This document shows, one piece after another, positions 41,839-50,673 of a DNA stretch of 64,000 nt. Numbering within the stretch: the first letter of the stretch is position 1; each line of letters starts with the position of its first letter. The translations under genes and the position numbers were made by a program. Below the pieces are notes generated by a model. It did not search any database. It had not been told where the DNA came from and worked only from the letters and a program-made list of their open reading frames with translations. This DNA comes from Arthrobacter nitroguajacolicus_D (GTDB lineage Bacteria; Actinomycetota; Actinomycetes; Actinomycetales; Micrococcaceae): assembly GCF_031455195.1 (NCBI RefSeq), contig NZ_JAVDSH010000012.1:118008-182007 (forward strand), read 5' to 3'.

Positions 41839-42495
41839 CTACATCCGGGTGGCGTCGTAGTACTCGTCGATCCCTTCCAAACCAGGAAGGTGGGGCGAGA
41901 GCTGGGGCAGTTCCGCCACCGAGCCAATGCCCATCCGTTCAAGGAAGTAGGAGGTAGTCCTGTACAGGACCGCCCCGGATTCGGGATCGTTTCCGGAGTC
42001 CTCGATCAAACCACGCTGGGTAAGAGTCCGGACCACGGAATCGACGTTAACGCCGCGAATCGCGGACACCCGGGCCCTGGAGACCGGTTGCCGGTAGGCA
42101 ATGACCGCCAGAGTCTCAAGCGCCGCCTGAGTCAGCCTGGTGGTCTGCCCTTCCAGGACGAACCTGCCCACGATGTCGGCGAAATCCGACCGCGAATAGA
42201 TCCGCCACCCTCCGGCGACGTTCCGCAATTCAAAACCCCGGGGTGCAGTGCTGGCATCGGCAAAGCCGACAGCATCCACGTCCGGGGCTTTAACAGTATA
42301 GCCGCTATACTCCCGCTGCAGGTCATGCAGCAAACCCTCGACGACGGCCACCGTGACGTTCAGTCCCGCGGCCAGCTCTTCGGTGGTGGCGGGCTCGTCG
42401 ATGACCATGAGGACTGCTTCCAGTGCCGCCTTTGCACCCCCGGGCAGCACGTCCAGTTCAGCCAGGCCATCCTGGGCCGCTTCCTGCTCATTCAT
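41839..42495 (-). CDS. scpB: segregation and condensation protein B
   Basis: ScpB works with ScpA and the SMC ATPase to compact and separate chromosomes. The protein has 218 residues with two winged-helix domains; LEAVLMVIDEPATTEELAAGL and TRLTQAALETLAVIAYRQPV are typical. The second includes RGVNVDSVVRTL. The ATG overlaps the scpA stop by 8 nt, so translation is coupled. A 149-nt gap to rluB without a clear hairpin leaves it open whether rluB is in the same transcript. Confidence 0.95.
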   Translation of the reverse strand: MNEQEAAQDGLAELDVLPGGAKAALEAVLMVIDEPATTEELAAGLNVTVAVVEGLLHDLQREYSGYTVKAPDVDAVGFADASTAPRGFELRNVAGGWRIYSRSDFADIVGRFVLEGQTTRLTQAALETLAVIAYRQPVSRARVSAIRGVNVDSVVRTLTQRGLIEDSGNDPESGAVLYRTTSYFLERMGIGSVAELPQLSPHLPGLEGIDEYYDATRM

Positions 42496-43414
42496 CGCTG
42501 TTCTCCGTGCTTCCCTGTCCGGGTCCCGCTTCGTATTCCTCGCTCAGACTGGAACTGTCCCAGTCTGCGTCATCACCGGTCCACCGCACCGTCAAATCCG
42601 CCAAAGGCTCGGGCTGTTCGAAGGCCACTACCCGGTCCCGGAACATTTCCAACAATGCAAGGAAGCGCGCCACCACCACCAAGGTGTTTTCGGCATCGGC
42701 TATCAACGCCTGGAAGGACAAGGGCGCACCCAACTTCAGGCGGTATCCCATGATTTCGGCCTGTTCCTTGACGCTGACCGGCGGAGCATGGAGGTGGCCC
42801 AAGCCCACTTCCTCGGGCACGGCGTCTTTGGGCTTGAGCGCCTTGGCAGCCAGTTCCGCAAACTGATCCGGGGTGTGCCGCCAAACAAGCTCCGGCAGCA
42901 GGGCGGCGAAATGACCTTCCAAAGCAACCTGGCGGGGGTATCGACGGGCTTCCTGTTCCAATGTTTCGCCCAGAATCCCGGCGATCTGCTTGAACGCCTT
43001 GTACTGCAGGAGACGGGCGAACAGCAGGTCCCGGGCCTCGAGGAGCGCGATGTCCTCGGCGTCTTCTACTTCGCCGGCCGGAAGGAGGCGCGCGGCCTTA
43101 AGGTCCAGCAACGTTGCGGCGATCACCAGGAACTCGCTGGCCTCGTCCAACGCCCAGTCCTCGCCGAGTTCCTGCAGGCGGCGAATGTACTTGATGAACT
43201 CATCGGTGACGGTAGCCAATGCCACTTCGGTGATGTCCATCTTGTGCTTGGAAATGAGGCCAAGCAGGAGATCAAAGGGGCCGGTGAAGTTGGCCAGCCG
43301 TACCTCAAAGCCCGGCTTGCGGGCTTCGGAGGTACCGGCGTCAGACGCTGTGTCCCCCACGGTTGCTGACGCGGCCGCGGGAGTGTCAGTCATGGGGGCG
43401 AGCGATGGTCCCAC
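42488..43414 (-). CDS. scpA: segregation and condensation protein A
   Basis: This kleisin subunit bridges the SMC heads. The protein has 308 residues. The N-terminal domain has FEVRLANFTGPFDLLLGLI followed by KMDITEVALATVTDEFI; the C-terminal winged helix has SFQALIADAENTLVVVARFLALLEM. The start is GTG at 43414, 6 nt after the parA stop, with AGGGGA close by; an ATG seven codons later is possible. The order parA-scpA-scpB is the same as Rv1708-Rv1710. Confidence 0.95.
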   Translation of the reverse strand: MGPSLAPMTDTPAAASATVGDTASDAGTSEARKPGFEVRLANFTGPFDLLLGLISKHKMDITEVALATVTDEFIKYIRRLQELGEDWALDEASEFLVIAATLLDLKAARLLPAGEVEDAEDIALLEARDLLFARLLQYKAFKQIAGILGETLEQEARRYPRQVALEGHFAALLPELVWRHTPDQFAELAAKALKPKDAVPEEVGLGHLHAPPVSVKEQAEIMGYRLKLGAPLSFQALIADAENTLVVVARFLALLEMFRDRVVAFEQPEPLADLTVRWTGDDADWDSSSLSEEYEAGPGQGSTENSDE

Positions 43415-43420
43415 CGTCCC

Positions 43421-44389
43421 CTACGGCGCGCCGCCGCGCGAAATCAGTTCCTTGGCAAGGCGGCGGTAGGCGTCTGCGCCAATGTGGTTGCCGGCATAGC
43501 TGGTGATCGGCTCAGCCGCCACGGTGGCATCGGCAAACTTGATGGAGCGTTTGATGACGGTTTCGAAGACTTTGTCGCCGAAGGCCTCAACCAACCGTGA
43601 GATCACTTCGCGGCTGTGCAGCGTCCGGGCGTCGTACATGGTTGCCAGGACGCCGTCCACCTGCAGGCGCGGGTTGAGGCGGTCCTGCACCTTTTCGATG
43701 GTCTCTACCAGGAGGGCGACAGCGCGCAATGCAAAGAACTCGCAGATCAACGGAATGATGACTCCGTGTGCTGCTGTCAGGGCGTTGACGGTCAGGAGGC
43801 CCAGGGAAGGCTGGCAGTCGATCAGGACGACGTCGTAATCGTCTTCGACGCTCTTCAGTGCGCGGTCCAGGACCTGCTCGCGGGCTACCTCATTCACCAG
43901 CTGGACTTCGGCCGCGGAAAGGTCGATGTTGGCGGGCAGGAGGTCCACGCCGTCCACTCCGGTCTGCTGGATGGCGTCGCGGATGCTCACCTTACGGTCC
44001 ATGAGGACGTTGTAGACGGTGAGGTCGAGCTCGTGCGGATTGGCACCCAGCCCAGCAGACAGTGCTCCCTGAGGATCGAAGTCCACCAGGAGGACACGCC
44101 GACCATACTCTGCGAGCGCAGCCGCGAGATTGATGGTGGACGTGGTTTTGCCTACGCCACCCTTTTGGTTGACCATGGCGATGACTCTCGCCGGGCCGTG
44201 GGAGGCCAACGGAGCGGGTTCCGGAAATTCGCGGTGGGGGCGCCCAGTGGGCCCCATGATGGCGTCTTCCAGATCGAGCCCGGTACCTTCCAACGTTGCG
44301 GAACCCCGTTCGATGCTCACGTATCCAACCACTCTTTCGACGACGATCTTCCCTGCTGCTGTGCCCCCGGCTTCAGCGCTACTACCCAC
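43421..44389 (-). CDS. ParA/Soj-family chromosome partitioning ATPase
   Basis: The protein has 322 residues. After an N-terminal tail of about 68 comes VIAMVNQKGGVGKTTSTINL (deviant Walker A), LLVDFDPQGALSAGLG and VLIDCQPSLGLLTVNAL. The GTG start lacks a ribosome site, and the unconserved tail suggests an internal start is possible. The gene sits directly before scpA and scpB, suggesting a role in chromosome segregation. No parB is adjacent, so this is the Rv1708-type ParA and not the origin-proximal parAB copy. It marks the left border of the accessory segment; xerD marks the right border. Confidence 0.92.
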   Translation of the reverse strand: MGSSAEAGGTAAGKIVVERVVGYVSIERGSATLEGTGLDLEDAIMGPTGRPHREFPEPAPLASHGPARVIAMVNQKGGVGKTTSTINLAAALAEYGRRVLLVDFDPQGALSAGLGANPHELDLTVYNVLMDRKVSIRDAIQQTGVDGVDLLPANIDLSAAEVQLVNEVAREQVLDRALKSVEDDYDVVLIDCQPSLGLLTVNALTAAHGVIIPLICEFFALRAVALLVETIEKVQDRLNPRLQVDGVLATMYDARTLHSREVISRLVEAFGDKVFETVIKRSIKFADATVAAEPITSYAGNHIGADAYRRLAKELISRGGAP

Positions 44390-44509
44390 TTAGGCTACAG
44401 GCCCCGACACGGTATTCCGGGGAACTTGACATTGGCCGCGTATTGAGCCTTGACCCTCTAGTAGAGGTCGAAGGTTTCGGTTGGGGCGTTGTGTCGGAGC
44501 GGGAGCACG

Positions 44510-44540
44510 GAAGGCCGGCACCCAACAGGTGCCGGCCTTC
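44510..44540. terminator. terminator after dctA
   Basis: A perfect 13-bp stem (44510-44522 against 44528-44540) with a 5-nt loop lies 28 nt beyond the dctA stop on the minus strand. The 120 nt between it and the parA start should hold the parA-scpAB promoter; I see no convincing match. Confidence 0.75.
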
Positions 44541-44568
44541 GTTTCATTGCATGCTTCGCGTTGCGGCG

Positions 44569-45915
44569 CTAGACGGTTGCTTTCTCCCGGGGCCCACCCT
44601 CGGGAACAGTTTCCTCGTCACTGCCGTGGGCGATCATGGTCTGCTCGTCGAACGGCTCGCTGCCGGACAGCACCCGCTCCACCTGGCCATTGTCGATTTC
44701 CTTGACCCAGGTGCCGATCAGGACCGTGGCCACGGCGTTGCCGGTGAAGTTGGTCAAGGCGCGGGCCTCGGACATGAACCGGTCGATTCCCACAATCATG
44801 CCCACGCCGCCCAGCAGTTCCGGCTTGTGTGCCTGGAGGCCGGCGGCGAGTGTTGCCAGGCCTGCGCCGGTGACACCGGCAGCACCCTTGGAGGCGATGA
44901 TCATGAAGATGAGCAGCGAGATCTGGGCGCCCAGGTCCAGCGGAGTGCCCATGGCGTTGGCGACGAAGAGGGACGCCATGGTCAGGTAGATGGCTGTGCC
45001 GTCCAGATTGAAGGAGTAGCCCGTGGGGACCGTGACACCAACAACCGGCTTGGAGACACCAAGGTGCTCCATCTTGGCGATGAGGCGCGGAAGGGCAGCT
45101 TCGGAGGAGGACGTGGAGAAGATGAGCAGGTACTCGCGGGCCAGGTACTTCATGAGCCGGAAGATGTTGACGCCGGCCACGACCCGGAGCAGCGTTCCCA
45201 GGATGACCACGATGAACAGGGCGCAGGTGATGTAGAAAGCCAGCATCAGGGTGAACATGCTGAAGATCGCTTGGGCACCGGTTGCACCGACGACGGCGGC
45301 GATCGCACCGAAGGCGCCGACGGGGGCAAGCCACATGATCATGATCAGGATGCGGAAGACGAGCCGCTGTCCGTGGCCGATGGCCTTCAGGATAGGAGCA
45401 CCCTCCTTGCCCATCTTCTGCAGGGCGAAGCCAACCAGGATAGCGGCCAGCAAGGTGGGCAGGACCGGGATGTCGCCCGGGATGATACCCAGGAGGAAGT
45501 CCGCGGTGCTGTCCGTTGCGGCCTTCTTGTTCGGGTCATAGGGGGTCAGCTTAAGTCCCTCTCCCGGGTGGATGAGGTTGCCGACAACCAAGCCGATGGC
45601 AAGGGCGAACGTAGACATCGCCACGAAGTAGCCCAGCGCCAGTCCACCCACCTTGCCCACCGTTGCGGCCTTGGCGATCGAACCGATACCCAGCACAATC
45701 GTGCAGAAAATGACGGGGGCGATCATCATCTTGATGAGCTTGATGAAACCGTCGCCCAGCGGCTTGAGGGATTTTCCGACCTCAGGGAACAGCAGGCCGA
45801 CTACGGCGCCCAGCACAACGGCCAGGATGACGGCGATATACAGGTAGTGGGACTTGTCGAGCCCCTTGCGTCCACCTTTGGCAGCGACTGCCGACTCTCC
45901 TCGTTGAGAGGTCAT
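44569..45915 (-). CDS. dctA: C4-dicarboxylate/H+ (Na+) symporter DctA
   Basis: This DAACS-family transporter imports succinate, fumarate and malate. The protein has 448 residues from the ATG at 45913-45915, which has AGAAGGAG upstream. It has about eight membrane helices and two re-entrant loops. Family signatures are the Ser-rich FSTSSSEAALPRL, GYSFNLDGTAIYLTMA and the MSEARALTNFTGNAVATVL segment. It is divergent from a CitA/DcuS-type sensor kinase gene, so expression is likely induced by dicarboxylates. It could also take orotate or related acids, but C4 acids are most likely. Confidence 0.95.
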   Translation of the reverse strand: MTSQRGESAVAAKGGRKGLDKSHYLYIAVILAVVLGAVVGLLFPEVGKSLKPLGDGFIKLIKMMIAPVIFCTIVLGIGSIAKAATVGKVGGLALGYFVAMSTFALAIGLVVGNLIHPGEGLKLTPYDPNKKAATDSTADFLLGIIPGDIPVLPTLLAAILVGFALQKMGKEGAPILKAIGHGQRLVFRILIMIMWLAPVGAFGAIAAVVGATGAQAIFSMFTLMLAFYITCALFIVVILGTLLRVVAGVNIFRLMKYLAREYLLIFSTSSSEAALPRLIAKMEHLGVSKPVVGVTVPTGYSFNLDGTAIYLTMASLFVANAMGTPLDLGAQISLLIFMIIASKGAAGVTGAGLATLAAGLQAHKPELLGGVGMIVGIDRFMSEARALTNFTGNAVATVLIGTWVKEIDNGQVERVLSGSEPFDEQTMIAHGSDEETVPEGGPREKATV

Positions 45916-45985
45916 AGGATTCTCCTTCTGGATACTGTGTAAGGCGCTGCGGTCCTGCACTGATGTCCAATCCGCTGCCCTTGTG

Positions 45986-46023
45986 TGATATCCATCATTG
46001 AGTCGCTGGTGACACACATCACC
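45986..46023. promoter_or_regulatory. inverted repeats in the dctA/dctS divergent region
   Basis: Two short inverted repeats lie here: TGAT-ATCC-ATCA at 45986-45997 and GGTGA-CACACA-TCACC at 46008-46023. They sit 31-69 nt before the sensor kinase start and 71 nt or more before dctA. They are candidates for binding by the response regulator encoded at 47698. Confidence 0.4.
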
Positions 46024-46054
46024 ATTGCGGTCATATTGGTCATGGGAGGCCCAC

Positions 46055-47701
46055 GTGTTTCACAGCTGGAGCATCGCCCGCCGTCTGTTTGTGGCGAACC
46101 TGCTGTTCGTCCTGGTACTGACGGCGGCATTCGGTGCGTTTTCCGTGCTGGAGGCCCGGGACCGTGCTTACGACGACGCGGGCAGCCGAATGCGTGCCAT
46201 CTCAACGTCCATAGCCAACAACCCGCTTGTCCTCCAGGCTGCATCCACGGCGGACCCATCGGCGGTACTTCAGCCCTACGCCCTGAAGGTCATGAGTGAG
46301 GCTGATGCGGATTTCATCACCATCATGGCTCCGGACCGGACGCGGTGGACCCATCCCCGGGCAGAGGAGCTGGGCAAGCCGTACATAGGAACCATCGAAC
46401 CAGCCTTGAACGGCAACACGTTCACCGAGGTCACAGCCGGGACACTTGGCCCCTCGGTCCGGACCATCTCCCCCGTCAAAGACCAAGGTGGCACGGTCAA
46501 GGCGCTCGTAGCGGCTGGTGTGACAGTGCGGACCGTGGACACAGACGTCGCCGAACGCCTGGGCGTGATCGGCGGCATCGCCTTGGTGGTGCTCACCTTC
46601 GGATCCATCGCTTCCTGGCTGCTTGGGCGATACCTGCGTTCGGTGACGCGCGGCTGGGGTCCGGAACAACTGGCCCAACTCTTCGCCTATTACGAATCAG
46701 TCCTGCATTCCGTGCGCGAGGGACTCATCCTGGTGGACACGCGCGGCAAAGCAGTCATGTACAACGACCAAGCGGCGGAACTGCTGGGCCTGGAGCCATC
46801 CGACGCCGATCGGTCACCTGATGCTGCCCCACGGTTGGCCGACCTGCCGTTCGACGGCAGCCTGCGGGCGCTGTTCGAGTCCGGCAGGCCGGCCCATGAT
46901 GAAATCCACCTCACGGGGTCCAGGATCCTGGTGGTCAACCAGGCCCCTGCGGTGGCGCCGGTGCCCGGGCGCAGCAGGGTGAAACCAGCCGTCTACGGCA
47001 CGGTGGCCACCATCCGCGACCGCACAGAGATCGAATCATTGGGCACTGAGCTGCAGACCATGAAGACGTTGTCCGATGCCTTGCGGGCCCAGACCCACGA
47101 ACACGCAAACCGGCTGCACATGATCGTTTCGCTGTTGGAGCTGGGCCGTACGCCGCAAGCCCTGGATTTCGCCACGAAGGACCTCGAGTTGAGCCAGCAG
47201 CTTACCGATGACATGGTGGCATCCGTGGACGAGCCGGTGATGAGCGCCTTGGTCATGGGCAAGGCCGCCGAAGCCCATGAACGTGGGGTGGAGTTGGCGG
47301 TCCGTACCTCCGGCAGTTCCGGTGTCCGCGGGCTGGAGATCCAGGACCTGGTGACCATCCTCGGCAACCTGCTGGACAATGCAATCGACGCGGCAGCCGC
47401 TGGTGAGTCCCCACGAACGGTGGAGTTGGACGTGGAAGCCGGGGTTGCCGCCGTCGAATTCACGGTGCGGGACACCGGCAGTGGCATCAACCCCGGGTCC
47501 ATTGATGACGTACTCCAGTACGGTTTCAGCACCAAATCACCGGCAGCCGGTGCAGGAGGAGCCCATGGCCGCGGGGTCGGACTGGCGTTGGTGAGGCAGG
47601 CGGTGCAGCGGCTGAACGGTACGATGACCATCAGCAATCCCGGCGGCGCGCAGTTCCATGTTGTGTTGCCCGTGCCGGATCCCGAGGAAGAGCAGGAATG
47701 A
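46055..47701 (+). CDS. sensor histidine kinase, CitA/DcuS type
   Basis: This membrane sensor probably detects di- or tricarboxylates. The protein has 548 residues from the GTG at 46055, with GGGAGG five bases upstream. A first membrane helix is at about 12-32, the outer PAS (sensor) domain at about 35-165, a second helix at 170-191, a cytoplasmic PAS at about 210-320, and the kinase core after it. The phospho-acceptor is likely His348 in AQTHEHANRLH; the N box NLLDNAIDAA is at 438-447 and DTGSGI at 473-478. It overlaps its response regulator by 4 nt. Gene names dctS/dctB are used for relatives; I leave the symbol empty. Confidence 0.93.
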   Translation: MFHSWSIARRLFVANLLFVLVLTAAFGAFSVLEARDRAYDDAGSRMRAISTSIANNPLVLQAASTADPSAVLQPYALKVMSEADADFITIMAPDRTRWTHPRAEELGKPYIGTIEPALNGNTFTEVTAGTLGPSVRTISPVKDQGGTVKALVAAGVTVRTVDTDVAERLGVIGGIALVVLTFGSIASWLLGRYLRSVTRGWGPEQLAQLFAYYESVLHSVREGLILVDTRGKAVMYNDQAAELLGLEPSDADRSPDAAPRLADLPFDGSLRALFESGRPAHDEIHLTGSRILVVNQAPAVAPVPGRSRVKPAVYGTVATIRDRTEIESLGTELQTMKTLSDALRAQTHEHANRLHMIVSLLELGRTPQALDFATKDLELSQQLTDDMVASVDEPVMSALVMGKAAEAHERGVELAVRTSGSSGVRGLEIQDLVTILGNLLDNAIDAAAAGESPRTVELDVEAGVAAVEFTVRDTGSGINPGSIDDVLQYGFSTKSPAAGAGGAHGRGVGLALVRQAVQRLNGTMTISNPGGAQFHVVLPVPDPEEEQE

Positions 47702-48411
47702 CAGACATCCGCGTCCTGGTGGTTGAGGACGAGCCGATAGCATCCGATGCCCACTCCGTCTACATCGGCCGCCTTGAAGGCTTCACTTTGGTAGGTACGG
47801 CACCCGATGGGCAGTCGGCCCTGCGCATCCTTCGTGAATTTGCCGCGGCCGGCGCACCGGTTGACCTGGTACTGCTGGACATGAACCTGCCTGACCTGCA
47901 CGGCCTGGACGTGGCACGCCGCATGCGGTCGGCAGGAGTTTTTGCGGACATCATCGCGATTACCGCCGTCCGGGAACTGAACATCGTGCGCAGTGCCGTG
48001 TCGATCGGCGTCGTGCAGTACCTCATCAAGCCTTTCACCTACGCGACGTTCGCCGACAAGCTGGGCAGCTACCGGACGTTCCGTGACCAGTTGGCTGGGT
48101 CGATGTCCGGGATCTCCAAGGCCGGAGCGTCGCAGAGCGACGTGGACCAGGCGTTCGCGAGCCTTCGCGCTCCGACGGAGTTGCCGCTGCCGAAGGGCCT
48201 GTCCGGCTCGACACTGGAGTCCGTGAAGGACCTGGTCAGGGCGCGGCAACAGCCTGTGTCGGCCAGCGAAGTCATGGATGCGCTCGGTATGTCCCGCGTC
48301 ACCGCCCGCCGGTACCTGGAGTACCTGGCCGACGCTGGGACGGTTACCAGGGCGGCCCGGTACGGAACTCCAGGGCGGCCCGAAAACGAATACGGCTGGA
48401 ACCGAAGCTAA
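47698..48411 (+). CDS. response regulator, CitB/DcuR type
   Basis: The protein has 237 residues. The receiver domain has the acidic pair ED at 10-11, the phospho-acceptor Asp61 in LLDMNLPD and Lys108 in LIKPF. A C-terminal helix-turn-helix (SASEVMDALGMSRVTARRYLEYL) is typical of the CitB group. Its start lies in the kinase stop (ATGA). It likely activates the divergent dctA gene in response to the sensor, with candidate sites at 45986-46023. Confidence 0.93.
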   Translation: MTDIRVLVVEDEPIASDAHSVYIGRLEGFTLVGTAPDGQSALRILREFAAAGAPVDLVLLDMNLPDLHGLDVARRMRSAGVFADIIAITAVRELNIVRSAVSIGVVQYLIKPFTYATFADKLGSYRTFRDQLAGSMSGISKAGASQSDVDQAFASLRAPTELPLPKGLSGSTLESVKDLVRARQQPVSASEVMDALGMSRVTARRYLEYLADAGTVTRAARYGTPGRPENEYGWNRS

Positions 48412-48415
48412 TTTC

Positions 48416-48476
48416 TGTATACACAGCGGGCAGAAAACACTCATTCTGTCGCTTTTGCCTGTTTGTGTGTATACAC
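48416..48476 (+). promoter_or_regulatory. paired GntR operators in front of the methylcitrate operon
   Basis: TGTATACA occurs at 48416-48423 and again inside the perfect palindrome GTGTATACAC at 48467-48476. The cores are 52 bp (five helical turns) apart, and the second is 7 nt before the gntR ATG, probably over the -10 region. GTATAC-type palindromes are usual for FCD-class GntR proteins, so this should be the self-control site of the gene that follows. Confidence 0.7.
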
Positions 48477-48483
48477 TGAGGGC

Positions 48484-49125
48484 ATGCGCGCCAGTGACCG
48501 GGCCTATACTGCCCTCCGGGAAGACATCATCGAATGGCGCCTTCGTCCGGGCACGGTGCTGGCGGAGGTTGAGCAGTCCGAGCGCCTCGGCGTGTCCCGC
48601 ACACCGGTCCGGGAGGCGCTGGGCAGGCTCACAGCTGAGGGATTGACGGCGGCGGCAGGAGGCCGCGGCGTCGTCGTCACCGATATCTCGCTGGAGAGCA
48701 TCGACGAACTGTTCGAACTGCGCGAAACACTCGAAGTGCGGGCCGCAGGGCTGGCCGCCCAACGCGGCGAGCCCGGCATCTTCGCCGAACTCCACGCCAA
48801 ACTGCTGCTCGCCCCGGAACTGCTCAGCGAAAACGACCCCGCCCGGCACGACTACTACGCGCTGGTGGGCCGGTTGGACGACGCCATCGACGCCGCCATT
48901 TCAAACACCTACATGGCCCACGCGATGCGGAGCCTGCGCGTCCATTTGGTCCGGGTACGCCGCCTGGCGGCCGATGACGCCGCCCGCCTCCACGCGGCCG
49001 CCGCCGAACACGCCGCCATCGCAGAAGCCATCGCCGCCGGCAACCCCCGGCTGGCAGAAGCAGCCACCACAGTCCACCTGCATCGCAGTCTCACCCACGT
49101 CAAAGCCACCCACACCCCTGCCTGA
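48484..49125 (+). CDS. GntR-family (FCD/FadR class) regulator of the methylcitrate operon
   Basis: The protein has 213 residues from the ATG at 48484; an upstream GTG would lie inside the operator. The N-terminal winged helix is AYTALREDIIEWRLRPGTVL followed by LGVSRTPVREALGRL. The helical FCD domain follows, with DARAELHAK-like metal and ligand positions less clear (HDYYALVGRLDDAI). It is first in a tight transcript with prpD, prpB and prpC (27 nt before prpD), so it most likely represses them until propionyl-CoA products, perhaps 2-methylcitrate, appear. The ligand is inferred. Confidence 0.9.
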   Translation: MRASDRAYTALREDIIEWRLRPGTVLAEVEQSERLGVSRTPVREALGRLTAEGLTAAAGGRGVVVTDISLESIDELFELRETLEVRAAGLAAQRGEPGIFAELHAKLLLAPELLSENDPARHDYYALVGRLDDAIDAAISNTYMAHAMRSLRVHLVRVRRLAADDAARLHAAAAEHAAIAEAIAAGNPRLAEAATTVHLHRSLTHVKATHTPA

Positions 49126-49152
49126 ATACACCCACTGACCAGAAGGAGCACC

Positions 49153-50673
49153 ATGGTTAAGAACCATCACGTCCGTGTCTACAAGAGCGAAGAGAACCTG
49201 CCCCGCGAGGAGCAGTTGGCGCACAAGATCGCCGTGGTCGCCGCCGACCCCGTCGAGGTGTCCCCCGAGGTCACCGACATGGTGATCAACCGGATCATCG
49301 ATAACGCCTCCGTGGCCATCGCGTCGTTGAACCGTGCACCGATCGTCGCAGCCCGCGCCCAGGCCCTGACCCACGCACCGTCTGCCAACGGCAAGGGTTC
49401 TTCGGTTTTCGGTATCAGCGAGCAGGTCTCCCCTGAGTGGGCCGCTTGGGCGAACGGCGTGGCCGTGCGTGAGCTGGACTACCATGACACGTTCCTGGCC
49501 GCGGACTACTCCCACCCTGGCGACAACATCCCGCCGATCTTGGCTGTAGCCCAGCACGTTGGCTCCAACGGCGCCGACCTGGTCCGGGCCATCGCCACGG
49601 GCTACGAAATCCAGGTGAACCTGGTCAAGGCCATCTGCCTGCACAAGCACAAGATCGACCATGTCGCCCACCTGGGCCCCTCCGCCGCCGCTGGCATCGG
49701 AACACTTCTTGGTCTGGATGTTGAGAAGATCTTCCAGTCCGTAGGCCAGGCCCTGCACACCACCACCGCCACCCGGCAGTCCCGCAAGGGCGAAATCTCC
49801 ACCTGGAAAGCCCACGCACCAGCCTTCGCCGGCAAGATGGCCGTCGAAGCCGTGGACCGTTCCATGCGCGGCCAGACCTCTCCTGTGCCGATCTACGAAG
49901 GCGAAGACGGTGTGATCGCCTGGATGCTGGACGGCCCGGACGCCTCCTACGAGGTTCCGCTGCCGCTGCCCGGTGAAGCCAAGCGCGCCATCCTGGACAC
50001 CTACACCAAGGAACACTCCGCCGAGTACCAGGCCCAGGCGTGGATCGACCTCGCCCGCAAACTGAACCGCGAACACCCGGAGACCACGGATCCCGCCAAC
50101 GTGAAGTCCGTGCTGATCAAGACCAGCCACCACACCCACTACGTCATCGGCTCGGGCGCGAACGACCCCCAGAAGTACTCCCCCACCGCATCCCGCGAAA
50201 CCCTGGACCACTCCATCCCATACATCTTCACCGTCGCACTACAGGACGGCGCCTGGCACCACGTGGACTCCTACGCCCCCGAACGCGCAGCCCGCCCGGA
50301 CACGGTGGAACTCTGGCACAAAGTCACCACCGTGGAGGACCCGGAATGGACCCGCCGCTACCACTCGCTGGACATCGCAGAGAAGGCGTTCGGCGGTTCC
50401 GTTGAAATCACCCTCAACGACGGCACGGTCATCACCGATGAAATCGCTGTGGCCGACGCCCACCCGCTCGGCGCCCGGCCGTTCGCCCGCGAGCAGTACA
50501 TCAACAAGTTCCGCACGCTTGCTGCCGGGCTGGTGGAGGAAGCCGAGATCGAAAGGTTCCTCGCCGCCGTCGAACGCGTCACTGAACTGGGCGAAGGCGA
50601 ACTGGACCAGCTGAACATCACCGCAGCCCCCGGCGTGATCGACCTCAACAACGCACCCAAGGGACTGTTCTAA
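49153..50673 (+). CDS. prpD: 2-methylcitrate dehydratase
   Basis: This MmgE/PrpD-fold enzyme dehydrates 2-methylcitrate to 2-methyl-cis-aconitate. The protein has 506 residues, full length. Typical segments are VADMVINRIIDN-like helices near 40-52, the ELDYHDTFLAADYSHPGDNIPP active-site stretch near 110-130 and the conserved ARQSRKGEISTWK-type segment. AAGGAG precedes the ATG. It runs directly into prpB with no gap. The operon disposes of propionyl-CoA from odd-chain fats or branched amino acids, giving pyruvate and succinate; DctA and Pyc in the window handle the related acids. Confidence 0.95.
   Translation: MVKNHHVRVYKSEENLPREEQLAHKIAVVAADPVEVSPEVTDMVINRIIDNASVAIASLNRAPIVAARAQALTHAPSANGKGSSVFGISEQVSPEWAAWANGVAVRELDYHDTFLAADYSHPGDNIPPILAVAQHVGSNGADLVRAIATGYEIQVNLVKAICLHKHKIDHVAHLGPSAAAGIGTLLGLDVEKIFQSVGQALHTTTATRQSRKGEISTWKAHAPAFAGKMAVEAVDRSMRGQTSPVPIYEGEDGVIAWMLDGPDASYEVPLPLPGEAKRAILDTYTKEHSAEYQAQAWIDLARKLNREHPETTDPANVKSVLIKTSHHTHYVIGSGANDPQKYSPTASRETLDHSIPYIFTVALQDGAWHHVDSYAPERAARPDTVELWHKVTTVEDPEWTRRYHSLDIAEKAFGGSVEITLNDGTVITDEIAVADAHPLGARPFAREQYINKFRTLAAGLVEEAEIERFLAAVERVTELGEGELDQLNITAAPGVIDLNNAPKGLF

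Noticed and set aside
46993..48849. 618-codon open frame on the minus strand opposite the sensor kinase and response regulator
   Set aside because: It has no family resemblance or ribosome site and covers two clear plus-strand genes; long antisense frames are common in GC-rich DNA.
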